The notes below the pieces were generated by a model, which saw only the letters and a list, made by a program, of their open reading frames with translations, was not told where the DNA came from and searched no databases. Below, in pieces: positions 14,786-23,422 of a DNA stretch of 35,970 bases. Within the stretch, counting starts at the first letter, position 1. The number at the start of each line of letters is the position of its first letter. Made by a program: the position numbers and the translations under genes. The stretch comes from Sphingopyxis sp. HIX (GTDB lineage: Bacteria; Pseudomonadota; Alphaproteobacteria; Sphingomonadales; Sphingomonadaceae): assembly GCF_001468285.1 (NCBI RefSeq), contig NZ_LNSB01000052.1, forward strand, positions 1 through 35,970. The letters are read 5' to 3'.

Positions 14786-15771
14786 CAGGCGGCTGCGGGT
14801 TCGAGGCCGCGCGGCAGCTTGAAGATCATATTTTCCTCGGCGATCACCACGACTTCCTCGTTGATCGGCCGCTGTGCCGCGATCGCGTCGATCACCTCGC
14901 GCACCAGCGTTTCGGGCGCACTCGCGCCCGCGGTGATGCCCAAAGTGCCGATATCGGCCAGCCACGCCGGGTCGACGTCGGTGCCGCGCTGGACCAGGTG
15001 CGCGGGGGTGCCCAGTCGCTCGGCCGCCTCGACGAGCCGCAGGCTGTTCGAGCTGTTGGGCGCGCCGATCACGATCATCCGGTCGCAGCGCCCGGCGATC
15101 GCCTTCACCGCTTCCTGCCGGTTCGAGGTGGCGTAGCAGATATCCTCGCCGCGCGGCCCGGCGATCGCCGGGAAGCGGTGCTGGAGCGCCGCGATGATGT
15201 CGCGCGTGTCGTCGACCGACAGCGTCGTCTGGGTGAGGAAGGACAGCTTCCCGGCATCGGCCGGCGCCAGTGCGGCGACGTCGTCGACCGATTCGACCAG
15301 CGTCATCGCGCCCTCGGGCAGCTGGCCGAGGGTGCCGACGACTTCGGGGTGGCCGGCGTGGCCGACGAAGATGATGTGGCGCCCGGCCTCGTTCGCGCGC
15401 TCGGCCTGCCGGTGGACCTTCGACACGAGGGGGCAGGTCGCGTCGATATAGTCGAGCCCGCGCGCCTCGGCCTTGGCGGGCACTGCCTTGGGCACGCCGT
15501 GCGCGCTGAACACGACGGGGACGCCGTCGGGCACCTGGTCGAGCGATTCGACGAAAATCGCGCCTTTTGCCTTCAGCGTGTCGACGACATAGCGGTTGTG
15601 GACGATCTCGTGCCGGACATAGACCGGCGCGCCATAGCGTTCGATCGCCAGCTCGACGATGCGGATCGCGCGGTCGACGCCGGCGCAGAAACCGCGCGGC
15701 GCCGCGATCAAAACCTTGAGTTCCGCCGCTTCGCCGCGCTTTGCGGGGGGCAGGGGGTGGGGAGCGTTCAT
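14785..15771 (-). CDS. ispH: 4-hydroxy-3-methylbut-2-enyl diphosphate reductase
   Basis: This 328-residue iron-sulfur enzyme makes IPP and DMAPP in the last step of the MEP isoprenoid pathway. The three cluster ligands are present: Cys29 (APRGFCAGV), Cys113 (DATCPLV) and Cys212 (DICYATSNRQ). The HEIVHN, HGV and QTTLS motifs and the GAPNSSNS diphosphate-binding segment are also clear. The first about 17 residues are a Pro-rich extension before the conserved core, and the start has no strong ribosome site, so a slightly later start is possible. It is the first gene of the ispH-thrB-rnhA unit. Confidence 0.97.
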   Translation of the reverse strand: MNAPHPLPPAKRGEAAELKVLIAAPRGFCAGVDRAIRIVELAIERYGAPVYVRHEIVHNRYVVDTLKAKGAIFVESLDQVPDGVPVVFSAHGVPKAVPAKAEARGLDYIDATCPLVSKVHRQAERANEAGRHIIFVGHAGHPEVVGTLGQLPEGAMTLVESVDDVAALAPADAGKLSFLTQTTLSVDDTRDIIAALQHRFPAIAGPRGEDICYATSNRQEAVKAIAGRCDRMIVIGAPNSSNSLRLVEAAERLGTPAHLVQRGTDVDPAWLADIGTLGITAGASAPETLVREVIDAIAAQRPINEEVVVIAEENMIFKLPRGLEPAAA

Positions 15772-15918
15772 CTTGCGCGCGCTCTAGCGCAGCATGGCAT
15801 ATGGGGTAAAGCGGCTTGTCCGTGTTGCGCCTCGTTCATCCCCCCGATAAGAAGCGGCGCGCATGGAGCAGGGATCATTCGTCCTCGTCGCTCCGGCCCA
15901 GTTGGAAAGCCTGCCTCT

Positions 15919-16590
15919 ATGAATCGCATTTCGTCCCCGCCCTTCAAGTTTTTCGCCGTCCTGTGCGGCACGGCGGCCATGGCGACGGTGGCGGGCTGCG
16001 CGAAGGACAACGAGCTCGACCTGTCGGGCGGCGTCGGCATCACCGCGACGCGCTCGGCGTGCCCCGCGGTCGCGGTGCCGATGCACACCGGCGACGTCAC
16101 TTTGTTCGACCCCGCCACGAGCCGCGACGCGGCGGCGATCGACGTGGTGGCGGCGATCACCAACCTGACCCCGCAGTGCAACGATAGCGGCGAGAAGGTC
16201 TATCAGCTCGCCAGCTTCGACGTCGTCGCGACGCGCCGCGACGCCGGCCCGGCGCGCTCGGTCACCATCCCCTATTTCTCGACCGTGGTGCAGGGCGGCA
16301 CCGCCGTCGTCGCCAAGCGGCTCGGTAACGTCACCGTGACCTTCGCCGACGGCCAGACCCGCGGCTCGGGTCGTGCGCAGGCATCGGCCTATGTCGACCG
16401 CGCCGCCGCGACCTTGCCCGCCGACATCATGGAACGCATCACGCGCCGCCGTAAAGCCGGCGACCAGGATGCCGCGGTCGATCCGCTGAGCGTCCCCGAG
16501 GTCCGCGCCGCGGTGCAGCGTGCCAGCTTCGAATTGCTCGTCGGCTTCCAGCTGACGCAGGACCAGCTCGAATATAACGTCCGACGATAA
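15919..16590 (+). CDS. Predicted lipoprotein of unknown function
   Basis: I do not recognise this 223-residue protein as a named family. The N-terminus is a lipoprotein signal with lipobox VAGC (Cys27). The mature protein is rich in beta-type sequence (SVTIPYFSTVVQGGTAVVAKRLGNV) with conserved-looking cysteines near residues 48 and 87. Its end is mixed helical (VRAAVQRASFELLVGFQLTQDQLEYNV). It probably sits in the outer or inner membrane leaflet facing the periplasm. The ATG at 15919 has GGAAAG about 11 bases upstream and is the start that creates the lipobox. A good terminator follows, so it forms its own transcript, ahead of argS. Confidence 0.82.
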   Translation: MNRISSPPFKFFAVLCGTAAMATVAGCAKDNELDLSGGVGITATRSACPAVAVPMHTGDVTLFDPATSRDAAAIDVVAAITNLTPQCNDSGEKVYQLASFDVVATRRDAGPARSVTIPYFSTVVQGGTAVVAKRLGNVTVTFADGQTRGSGRAQASAYVDRAAATLPADIMERITRRRKAGDQDAAVDPLSVPEVRAAVQRASFELLVGFQLTQDQLEYNVRR

Positions 16591-16629
16591 TCCTGCGGCG
16601 GCGCGCCTTCGCGCCGTTCGCCTCGTTTC

Positions 16630-16663
16630 GCCCTGCGGCGCCACCGGGCGACGCAGGGCTTTT
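16630..16663 (+). terminator. Rho-independent terminator after the lipoprotein gene
   Basis: GCCCTGCG (16630-16637) and CGCAGGGC (16652-16659) form a perfect 8-bp stem and are followed directly by TTTT. It lies between the lipoprotein gene and argS. It would separate the two transcripts, leaving room for an argS promoter with a TTATAG element near 16680. Confidence 0.8.
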
Positions 16664-16701
16664 CGCGTTGCCCAAGCTGTTATAGGGCGCGCGCCAGCAC
16701 T

Positions 16702-18453
16702 ATGATCAAAGATAGGCCCAAGCCCGTGACCCTGTTCAGCCGTTTCACCGACCATATCGGCACCGCTCTCGACGCCCTGTCCGCGAAAGGCGCAATCCCC
16801 GCCGGTCTCGACCGCGGATCGATCAGCGTCGAACCGCCGCGCGATCCGGCGCATGGCGATGTCGCCACCAACGCCGCGATGGTGCTGTCGAAGCCCGCGG
16901 GCATGAATCCGCGTGCGCTCGCCGACCTGCTCGTCGTCGAACTCGGCACGCTGGACGAGGTGATCGAGGCGAGCGTCGCGGGGCCCGGCTTCATCAACCT
17001 CCGTCTCGCCGACGACAGCTGGCGCGCCGAACTGGCGCTGATCCACGCCGATGCCGGCGATTACGGCCGCTCGGCGATGGGCGCGGGGCGCACCGTCAAC
17101 GTCGAATATGTCTCGGCCAATCCCACCGGGCCCATGCACGTCGGCCATTGCCGCGGCGCGGTCGTCGGCGACGCGCTCGCCGCGCTACTCGAATATGCCG
17201 GGCACAAGGTGATCCGCGAATATTATGTCAACGACGCGGGTGCGCAGGTCGACGTCCTCGCGCGCTCGGTGCACATGCGCTACCGCGAGGCGCTGGGCGA
17301 GGATGTCGGCGCGATCCCCGACGGGCTCTATCCCGGCGATTATCTGATCCCGGTCTCGCAGAAGCTGGCGACCGAATATGGCGACCGCTTCGCCCGAGCC
17401 CCCGAAAGCGCCTGGCTCGGCCTGTTCCGCGCCGAGGCGGTGAGCGCGATGATGGACATGATCCGCGCCGACCTCGCCAAGCTCGGCATCCATCACGACC
17501 TCTTCTCGTCCGAGGCCGAGTTGCAGGCCGCGGGCAAACCCGCCGACGCCGAGGCGTGGCTGCGGGCGCACGACCTCGTCTATGACGGCGTGCTCGAGGC
17601 GCCCAAGGGCGAGACGCCCGAGGATTGGGAGCCGGTCGAGCTGCCGCTCTTCCGCTCGACCAAATTCGGCGACGACCAGGACCGGCCGATCAAGAAGTCG
17701 GACGGCAGCTGGACCTATTTCGGCGCCGACCTCGCCTATCATTTCCAGAAGAGCCAGGACGCCGACGAGCTGATCGACATCTGGGGCGCCGACCATGCCG
17801 GCACCGTCAAGCGCATCAAGGCCGCGGTCGCGGCGCTGACCGAGGGCCGGAAGAAGTTCGACGTCAAACTGGTCCAGATGGTCCGGCTGCTCAAGAATGG
17901 CGAGCCGTTCAAGATGTCGAAGCGCGCGGGCAATTTCGTCACGCTTGCCGATATCGTCGACGAGGTCGGCAAGGATGCGGTGCGCTTCACCATGCTGACG
18001 CGCAAGGCCGACGCGCAGATGGATTTCGACTTCGCCAAGGTGGTCGAGGCGTCGCGCGACAATCCGGTCTTCTATGTCCAATATGCGCATGCGCGGATCG
18101 CGTCGCTGAAGCGCAAGCTCGCCGATGCGGGGATTGCGGCGGCGGCGCCGAACCCCGCGCGGCTGGAAGAGCATGAGCTGGCGCTGGTCAAATTGCTCGC
18201 GCAATTCCCGCGAATCGTCGAATCGGCGGCGTCGGCGCGCGAGCCGCACCGCATCGCTTTCTATCTGGGCGAGGTCGCCGCCGCGTTCCACGCCTGGTGG
18301 AATATGGGCAACGACCGTCCCGAGGTCCGCGTCATTATTGCCGATGACCCCGAATTGACCGCGACTCGCCTTTATTTGGCCGATGGAATCGGGCAGATAC
18401 TCCGGAACGGGCTCCACTTGATGGGGGTGGAAGCGCTCGAGGAGATGCTTTGA
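16702..18453 (+). CDS. argS: Arginyl-tRNA synthetase
   Basis: This class I aminoacyl-tRNA synthetase of up to 583 residues has an N-terminal tRNA-D-loop recognition domain (about 10-105). The HIGH-type motif is PMHVGHCRG (His146 and His149), the KMSKS loop is FKMSKRAGN (about 403-411), and a DALR anticodon-binding domain lies at the end. It charges tRNA-Arg in the cytoplasm. The start is uncertain. The ATG at 16702 has no ribosome site, while an in-frame GTG at 16726 has AGG upstream and would give MTLFSRFTDHIG, closer to homologues I recall (575 residues). It shares one base with the SPOR gene (TGATG), so the two are coupled. Confidence 0.96.
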   Translation: MIKDRPKPVTLFSRFTDHIGTALDALSAKGAIPAGLDRGSISVEPPRDPAHGDVATNAAMVLSKPAGMNPRALADLLVVELGTLDEVIEASVAGPGFINLRLADDSWRAELALIHADAGDYGRSAMGAGRTVNVEYVSANPTGPMHVGHCRGAVVGDALAALLEYAGHKVIREYYVNDAGAQVDVLARSVHMRYREALGEDVGAIPDGLYPGDYLIPVSQKLATEYGDRFARAPESAWLGLFRAEAVSAMMDMIRADLAKLGIHHDLFSSEAELQAAGKPADAEAWLRAHDLVYDGVLEAPKGETPEDWEPVELPLFRSTKFGDDQDRPIKKSDGSWTYFGADLAYHFQKSQDADELIDIWGADHAGTVKRIKAAVAALTEGRKKFDVKLVQMVRLLKNGEPFKMSKRAGNFVTLADIVDEVGKDAVRFTMLTRKADAQMDFDFAKVVEASRDNPVFYVQYAHARIASLKRKLADAGIAAAAPNPARLEEHELALVKLLAQFPRIVESAASAREPHRIAFYLGEVAAAFHAWWNMGNDRPEVRVIIADDPELTATRLYLADGIGQILRNGLHLMGVEALEEML

Positions 18454-19232
18454 TGGCCGAGGACAAGGACGCCGCGACGGACGCCGGACTGGGGCTGGGC
18501 GACGAGGATCGGCTGCCCTGGCTCGAAGCCGCCGACGAATATGAGGATGACGGCGAGGTCTCGCCGACCCGGCTGCTCGTCATGGTGCTCGGCGGACTCG
18601 TCCTGATCGGCTTGGTGCTCGGCGGTCTGTGGTGGATCCAGAATGGCGGCGCGCGTGGGCAGGGCGAACTGATCGCGGCGCAGGAAGGCGATTACAAGGT
18701 CGCGCCGAAGAACGACGCCGCCAAGACCTTCGAAGGCGAGGGCGACGCGAGCTTCGCCGCGAGCGAAGGCGTGCTGCCCGCGGGCAAGGTCGATCCGACG
18801 CGCATGCCCGAGGAACCGGCCGCGACCCCCGCGGAGCGCGAAGCCGCGGCCAAGGCCGCAAAAAAGGCCGAAGCCGACAAGGCCGCTGCGGCCAAGGCGG
18901 CGGCTGCGAAAACCGCGCCCGCGGAGAAGGGCAAGCCGGTCGCGACCTCGGTCAAGACCGCCGAGGCGGCAACCAAGGCTGCACCCGCCCCGGCGGGGTC
19001 GGCGATGATCCAGCTCGGCGCGTTCAGCAGTGAGGAAGCCGCGGCGAAGGCGTGGATCAACCTGACGAAGCGCTTCGCCTATCTGTCGGGGCTCAACAAA
19101 TCGGTGTCGCCGGCGACGGTCGACAGCGGCAAGGTCTATCGTCTTCGCGCGGTGGCGGGAACGACCGCCAATGCGCAGAGCTTGTGCGGGAAATTGCGCG
19201 TTGCCGGTGAAAATTGCGTCGTCGTCCGCTGA
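18453..19232 (+). CDS. SPOR-domain membrane protein
   Basis: This 259-residue bitopic inner-membrane protein has an acidic cytoplasmic N-terminus (1-37), one membrane helix (about 41-62) and an Ala/Lys-rich periplasmic linker (about 115-185). The C-terminal SPOR domain (about 185-259) begins SAMIQLGAFSSEEAAAKAW. SPOR domains bind glycan strands stripped of stem peptides, which marks septal peptidoglycan, so a role in division or septal wall work is likely; FtsN and DedD share this layout. Two cysteines near the end (SLCGKLRVAGENC) may form a disulfide, as in FtsN. It is coupled to argS and lies 105 bases before nagZ, a common alphaproteobacterial arrangement. Confidence 0.9.
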   Translation: MAEDKDAATDAGLGLGDEDRLPWLEAADEYEDDGEVSPTRLLVMVLGGLVLIGLVLGGLWWIQNGGARGQGELIAAQEGDYKVAPKNDAAKTFEGEGDASFAASEGVLPAGKVDPTRMPEEPAATPAEREAAAKAAKKAEADKAAAAKAAAAKTAPAEKGKPVATSVKTAEAATKAAPAPAGSAMIQLGAFSSEEAAAKAWINLTKRFAYLSGLNKSVSPATVDSGKVYRLRAVAGTTANAQSLCGKLRVAGENCVVVR

Positions 19233-19337
19233 AACGGCTCGCCCCGTCGCAGCGGTCATTGGTTCGCTAACCTTGTCATGTCATCATTCCAGCCTTGGTG
19301 GCCGCTCGAGGGGGCGGCGGCCGGTGGAGATTGACGC

Positions 19338-20345
19338 ATGATTCCCGCCATTTTCGGCCTTTCGGGCCTGACCCTCACCGACGACGAGCGCGCCTTCTTC
19401 CGCGACAGCGATCCCGCAGGTTATATCATTTTCGGCCGAAATGTCGAAAATCGCGAACAATTGCGGCGGCTGACCGACAGTTTGCGTGATCTCGACGGGC
19501 GCGACAATCTGCCGATCCTGATCGACCAGGAGGGCGGACGCGTCGCGCGCATGAAGGCGCCCGAATGGCCCGATTTTCCGAGCGGCGCGGCGTTCGACGC
19601 GCTTTACGAGCGCGCGCCCGCCAGCGCGATCGAGGCGGCGCGGCTCAACGCGATGGCGCTGGCGTCGATGCTGTCCGAGGTCGGGATTACCGTCGATTGC
19701 CTGCCTCTGCTCGACGTGCGCCAGCCGGGCGCGAGCGACGTGATCGGCGACCGGGCGCTCGGCAGCGAGCCGATGCGCGTCGCGGCGCTGGGCCGCGCGA
19801 TCCTGAGCGGGCTGCAGGACGGCGGCGTTGTCGGCATCGTCAAGCATATCCCCGGCCACGGCCGCGCCTTGCTCGATTCGCACAAGGAATTGCCCGTCGT
19901 CCACGCGCTCGACCGCGACCTCCAGACCGACCTTGCGCCCTTCGCGGCGCTACGCGACGCGGCGATGGCGATGACCTGCCACGTCGTCTTCACCGCGTGG
20001 GACCCCGACCGCCCCGCGACGCTGTCGCCGCTGGTGATCGACAGCGTGATCCGCCAGCGCATCGGGTTCCACGGGCTGCTGATGAGCGACGACCTCGATA
20101 TGGAGGCGCTGTCGGGCGACGTCCCTTCGCGCGCGGCCGCTGCCGTCGCGGCGGGCTGCGACATCGCGCTCAACTGCTGGGGCAAGATGGACGACATGGT
20201 CGGCATCGCGAACAGCCTGGGTCCGATCAGCATGATCTCGCGTGCAAGGCTCGAAGGCGCGATGGACCGCATCGCGGGCACGCACGACGCGCGCCAGTTC
20301 GCGTTGCTCGTCGACCAGCGCGACGCGCTGCTGGCCCTCGCGTGA
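19338..20345 (+). CDS. nagZ: Beta-N-acetylhexosaminidase NagZ (GH3)
   Basis: This 335-residue cytoplasmic glycosidase removes GlcNAc from anhydro-muropeptides during peptidoglycan recycling. The KHIPGHG block (169-175), the Asp180-Ser181-His182 dyad motif of NagZ-type GH3 enzymes and the nucleophile Asp251 in LLMSDDLDM are all present. There is no signal peptide, which agrees with a cytoplasmic site. GGTGGAG lies about 9 bases before the ATG. Upstream is the SPOR protein and 16 bases downstream is scpA. In organisms with AmpC/AmpR its product induces beta-lactamase, but no such genes are in this window. Confidence 0.95.
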   Translation: MIPAIFGLSGLTLTDDERAFFRDSDPAGYIIFGRNVENREQLRRLTDSLRDLDGRDNLPILIDQEGGRVARMKAPEWPDFPSGAAFDALYERAPASAIEAARLNAMALASMLSEVGITVDCLPLLDVRQPGASDVIGDRALGSEPMRVAALGRAILSGLQDGGVVGIVKHIPGHGRALLDSHKELPVVHALDRDLQTDLAPFAALRDAAMAMTCHVVFTAWDPDRPATLSPLVIDSVIRQRIGFHGLLMSDDLDMEALSGDVPSRAAAAVAAGCDIALNCWGKMDDMVGIANSLGPISMISRARLEGAMDRIAGTHDARQFALLVDQRDALLALA

Positions 20346-20361
20346 TTGGGGCTTGACCTGA

Positions 20362-21132
20362 ATGGAAGAACTGCCGCTCGACCTCGACCTAGCGCCGGCG
20401 GCGGGCGAGCGCGAGGATGCGCTGCAGCTGAGCCTCGACAGCTGGGAAGGCCCGCTCGACCTGCTGTTGACCCTCGCGCGCAGCCAGAAGGTCGACCTCA
20501 GGCAGATTTCGATCCTCCAGCTGGTCGAGCAATATCTGGGCTTCATCGCCGAAATGCGCGCGAAGCTGGAGGTCGCGGCCGACTATCTGGTGATGGCGGC
20601 GTGGCTCGCCTACCTCAAATCCGCGCTGCTGCTGCCCAAGGATCCGCTCGAGGAACCGTCGCCCGACGAACTCGCGCTGCGGCTGCAACTGCGGCTCCAG
20701 CGGCTCGCGGCGATGCGCGAAGCGGCGGCGCGGCTGCTCGCGCGCGACCGCATCGGGCGCGACGTCTTCCTGCGACCGAAGCCCGAGGGGCTGCGCGACG
20801 TCAAGCTGCGGCGATGGGACGCCAGCCTCTACGACCTGCTGTCGGCCTATGGCCAGGTGAAGGCGCGCACCGAGCCGGTGGTGCATATGGTCGCGCGGCG
20901 CCCGGTGATCACGCTCGACGCGGCGCTGCATCATCTGGAGCGGCTGATCGGGATCAAGCTCGATTGGGCCGAACTCTCCGATTTCCTGCCCTCCGATTAT
21001 GACGGCCCCTTGCGCCGCTCGGCGATCGCGTCCAGCTTCGTCGCCGCGCTCGAACTCGCGCGGCAGGGGCGCGTTGACCTGAAGCAGGAGGCCGCGTTCG
21101 AACCGCTTTATCTGAGGGCAGCACAGCAATGA
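20362..21132 (+). CDS. scpA: Segregation and condensation protein A
   Basis: This 256-residue kleisin links the heads of the SMC dimer and, with ScpB, forms the bacterial condensin. The N-terminal signature LDSWEGPLDLLLTLARSQKVDL (about 25-46) and the helical DYLVMAAWLAYLKSALLLP block are typical. The C-terminal winged-helix part (about 180-256) completes it. It follows nagZ by 16 bases and overlaps scpB by four bases (ATGA), so ScpA and ScpB are made together. No smc gene is in the window. Confidence 0.95.
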   Translation: MEELPLDLDLAPAAGEREDALQLSLDSWEGPLDLLLTLARSQKVDLRQISILQLVEQYLGFIAEMRAKLEVAADYLVMAAWLAYLKSALLLPKDPLEEPSPDELALRLQLRLQRLAAMREAAARLLARDRIGRDVFLRPKPEGLRDVKLRRWDASLYDLLSAYGQVKARTEPVVHMVARRPVITLDAALHHLERLIGIKLDWAELSDFLPSDYDGPLRRSAIASSFVAALELARQGRVDLKQEAAFEPLYLRAAQQ

Positions 21133-21722
21133 TCGACGACCGCGAACGCGCGATAGAGGCGATGCTGTTCGCGAGCGACGAGCCGCTCGACGCGCGGCAG
21201 CTCGCGGCGCGCTTCGCTGAGGAAATTCCGGTGGCCGAGGTCAGGGCGGCGATCCAGGCGATCGCGGTGCGGCACGCGGGGAGCGGGATCGAACTCGTCG
21301 AACGCGGCGGGCACTGGCATTTCCAGACCCCCGCCGACCTCGCGCACTTGCTGCGCCGCGAACGCGACGATCCGCGCAAGCTGTCGCGCGCAGCGTCCGA
21401 GGTGCTGGCGATCGTCGCCTATCACGAGCCGGTCAGCCGCGCCGAGATCGAAGCGATCCGCGGCGTGCAGACCTCGAAGGGCACGTTGGACGTGCTGATG
21501 GAGGCCGAATGGATCGCGCCCGCGGGGCGCCGCGAGGTTCCGGGACGGCCGCTGATCTACAAGACGACCGACGCATTTTTGCAGCATTTCGGGCTTAGCA
21601 GCCGCAAGGATTTGCCGGGTATCGAGGATCTGCGCGCCGCAGGCCTGCTCGACCCGGTCGATCTGGCATATGAAGAGGCGATGGGCGAACTCGACCTGGT
21701 CAAGGACGGCGAAGAGGCCTGA
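21129..21722 (+). CDS. scpB: Segregation and condensation protein B
   Basis: This 197-residue protein has two winged-helix domains: the first begins IEAMLFASDEPLDARQLAARF, and the second contains EVLAIVAYHEPVSRAEIEAIRG and the RREVPGRPLIYKTTDAFLQHF block. ScpB dimers clamp ScpA in the SMC-ScpAB complex that compacts and helps separate the chromosome. It starts inside the scpA end. A run of seven Ts (21726-21732) follows the stop, but no clear stem precedes it, so I do not call a terminator. It is 69 bases before tatA. Confidence 0.95.
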   Translation: MIDDRERAIEAMLFASDEPLDARQLAARFAEEIPVAEVRAAIQAIAVRHAGSGIELVERGGHWHFQTPADLAHLLRRERDDPRKLSRAASEVLAIVAYHEPVSRAEIEAIRGVQTSKGTLDVLMEAEWIAPAGRREVPGRPLIYKTTDAFLQHFGLSSRKDLPGIEDLRAAGLLDPVDLAYEEAMGELDLVKDGEEA

Positions 21723-21791
21723 CGCTTTTTTTAATCGCAACGTGCATTCGGCAGGGCTTGCCCCTATATGGGCGGCTCAAGGAGATTTGAG

Positions 21792-22022
21792 ATGGGTGGT
21801 TTGAGCATCTGGCACTGGCTGATCGTCGGGATTCTGGTCCTGCTGCTGTTCGGCAAGGGCCGCTTTTCGGACATGATGGGCGACGTCGCCAAGGGCATCA
21901 AGAGCTTCAAGAAGGGTATGTCGGAAGACGATACGCCGCCCGCGCCCAAGCATCTCGAAGGCCAGCGCGCGCCCGACGCGACCCCCGCGCCGACCCCGAC
22001 CGCCGACCGCGACACGCTCTGA
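21792..22022 (+). CDS. tatA: Twin-arginine translocase subunit TatA
   Basis: This 76-residue protein has one N-terminal membrane helix (LSIWHWLIVGILVLLLFG), the FGKGR hinge, an amphipathic helix (SDMMGDVAKGIKSFKKGM) and a Pro/Ala-rich tail. TatA multimers form or weaken the membrane path for folded Tat cargo. The ATG at 21792 is chosen because AAGGAG lies 7 bases upstream; the frame extends 8 codons further back without a ribosome site. It is the first gene of tatABC. Possible cargo in the window is the Tat-leader protein at 3171-3596. Confidence 0.94.
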   Translation: MGGLSIWHWLIVGILVLLLFGKGRFSDMMGDVAKGIKSFKKGMSEDDTPPAPKHLEGQRAPDATPAPTPTADRDTL

Positions 22023-22053
22023 CCGCGTTCGCCTGCGGGGGATAGTTTAAGCC

Positions 22054-22437
22054 ATGTTCGACGTTGCGCCCACCGAGTTGCTGCTCGTGGTGGTGGTGGC
22101 CCTGGTCGTCATCGGCCCCAAGGACCTGCCCAAGGCGATGCGCTTCGTCGGCAAGTGGATGGGCAAGGCGAAGGGCATGGCGCGCCATTTCCGAGCCGGC
22201 CTCGACACGATGATGCGCGAAGCCGAGCTCGAGGAGCTCGAAAAGCAGTGGCGCGCGCAGAATGAGGCGATCATGCGCGAATTCCCGCGCGTCGACGACG
22301 ATACGCCGCCGGCGGTTTCGATCGCCAAGGCGCTGCCCGAACCGGTCAAGGACGAAGCGGCGGCTGCGACTGCGCCCGAAGGCGAGCCGGTGCCCGAAAC
22401 GCATGTGGTGCCGCCGAAGGACGGGCCGCTGCCATGA
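22054..22437 (+). CDS. tatB: Twin-arginine translocase subunit TatB
   Basis: This 127-residue protein has the TatB N-terminus MFDVAPTELLLVVVVALVVI, the GPKDLPKAMR hinge and a long amphipathic helix rich in charged residues. An acidic, Pro/Ala-rich tail follows. With TatC it forms the receptor that binds twin-arginine signal peptides. It is 31 bases after tatA and overlaps tatC by four bases (ATGA). Confidence 0.94.
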   Translation: MFDVAPTELLLVVVVALVVIGPKDLPKAMRFVGKWMGKAKGMARHFRAGLDTMMREAELEELEKQWRAQNEAIMREFPRVDDDTPPAVSIAKALPEPVKDEAAAATAPEGEPVPETHVVPPKDGPLP

Positions 22438-23243
22438 GCGCCGAGGGTCCCGTGACTGCCGAAGAGGATGGCGCCGGCGGCAAGATGCCGCTGCTCGACC
22501 ATCTGATCGAATTGCGCTCGCGGCTGCTCAAGTCGCTGCTCGCGGTGGCGGTGGCATTCGGCGTCTGCCTCTATTTCGCCGAGGACATCTTCCGCATCCT
22601 CGTCCGCCCGCTCGTCGAGGCGGGGCAGGGGCGGATCATCTATACCCAGTTGTTCGAGGCCTTTTTCGTCCAGATCAAGGTCGCGCTGTTCGCGTCGATG
22701 ATGATCGCCTTTCCGGTGATCGCCAACCAGCTGTGGAAATTCGTCGCGCCGGGGCTCTACCGCAACGAGAAGCGCGCGCTGCTGCCCTTCATCTTCGCGA
22801 CCCCCGTGCTGTTCGCGGCGGGGGCGAGCCTGGCCTATTTCGTGACGGTGCCGGTGGCGCTCAAATTCCTGCTCGGTTTCCAGGGCGACCTCGGCGGCAT
22901 CCAACAGGAGGCGCTGCCCTCGGTCGCCAATTACCTCAGCTTCATCATGCAGTTCATCATGGCGTTCGGCATCTGCTTCCTGCTGCCGATCCTGCTGATG
23001 CTGCTCGAACGTTCGGGAATCGTCACGCGCCAGCAGCTCATCTCGGCGCGGCGCTATATGATCGTCGCCGCCTTTGCGATCGCCGCGGTCGCGACGCCGC
23101 CCGACATCCTGAGCCAGTTCCTGCTCGCGGTGCCGCTGATCCTGCTTTACGAACTGTCGATCTTCGCGATCTGGTTCACCCAGCGCCGACGCAAAACAGG
23201 CGCCGAATCGGCGCCTGTCGAGCCTCTCGAAGAGGCCAAGTAG
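22434..23243 (+). CDS. tatC: Twin-arginine translocase subunit TatC
   Basis: This 269-residue protein has six predicted membrane helices. The conserved start region LLDHLIELRSRLLKS contains the signal-binding Glu26, and the first periplasmic loop FVAPGLYRNEKRALLPF is conserved. It recognises the twin-arginine motif of folded export substrates. The last about 16 codons after the sixth helix encode a polar tail whose DNA forms two perfect hairpins; a third lies just after the stop. The tail is therefore probably shaped by its RNA or DNA structure as well as its protein. Confidence 0.95.
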   Translation: MSAEGPVTAEEDGAGGKMPLLDHLIELRSRLLKSLLAVAVAFGVCLYFAEDIFRILVRPLVEAGQGRIIYTQLFEAFFVQIKVALFASMMIAFPVIANQLWKFVAPGLYRNEKRALLPFIFATPVLFAAGASLAYFVTVPVALKFLLGFQGDLGGIQQEALPSVANYLSFIMQFIMAFGICFLLPILLMLLERSGIVTRQQLISARRYMIVAAFAIAAVATPPDILSQFLLAVPLILLYELSIFAIWFTQRRRKTGAESAPVEPLEEAK

Positions 23244-23257
23244 CGGGTCGGAACCCG
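23196..23257. terminator. Three tandem hairpins between tatC and ecn-like gene
   Basis: Three perfect inverted repeats follow one another. ACAGGCGCCGA/TCGGCGCCTGT lies at 23196-23218. GCCTCT/AGAGGC around CGA lies at 23222-23236. CGGGT/ACCCG around CGGA lies at 23244-23257. The first two lie within the last tatC codons and the third just after the stop. They sit between converging genes, so a two-way transcription barrier is likely, though no T-run is present. Confidence 0.55.
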
Positions 23258-23258
23258 G

Positions 23259-23387
23259 TCAGTCGATGGCGTCTTCGCCAGCTTTACCGACCGATTCGAT
23301 ATCGCGGCCCGCACCCTGCACCGCGTTGCAGCCAGCGACCAGAAAGCTTGCCATCAACGCCAGAATGATTGCGCGAAAACTCGTCAT
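23259..23387 (-). CDS. Entericidin-like small lipoprotein
   Basis: This 42-residue protein has a positively charged start (MTSFRAIILALMAS), a hydrophobic core and the lipobox VAGC (Cys20). The short mature part NAVQGAGRDIESVGKAGEDA closely follows the entericidin A/B pattern (C-N-T-V-x-G-x-G-x-D-I). Entericidins are small membrane lipoproteins linked to an antidote/toxin pair in enterobacteria. In alphaproteobacteria single copies are common and their role is not settled. A GAGGAACG ribosome site precedes the ATG. Its upstream region has a stem-loop with a nine-base homopolymer. Confidence 0.85.
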   Translation of the reverse strand: MTSFRAIILALMASFLVAGCNAVQGAGRDIESVGKAGEDAID

Positions 23388-23422
23388 CGTTCCTCACCTT
23401 GTTTTTTGGACCAGATGCAAAA

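Noticed and set aside
21723..21791. Terminator after scpB because of a seven-T run
   Set aside because: No stable stem directly precedes the T-run, and the downstream tatA is probably co-transcribed.
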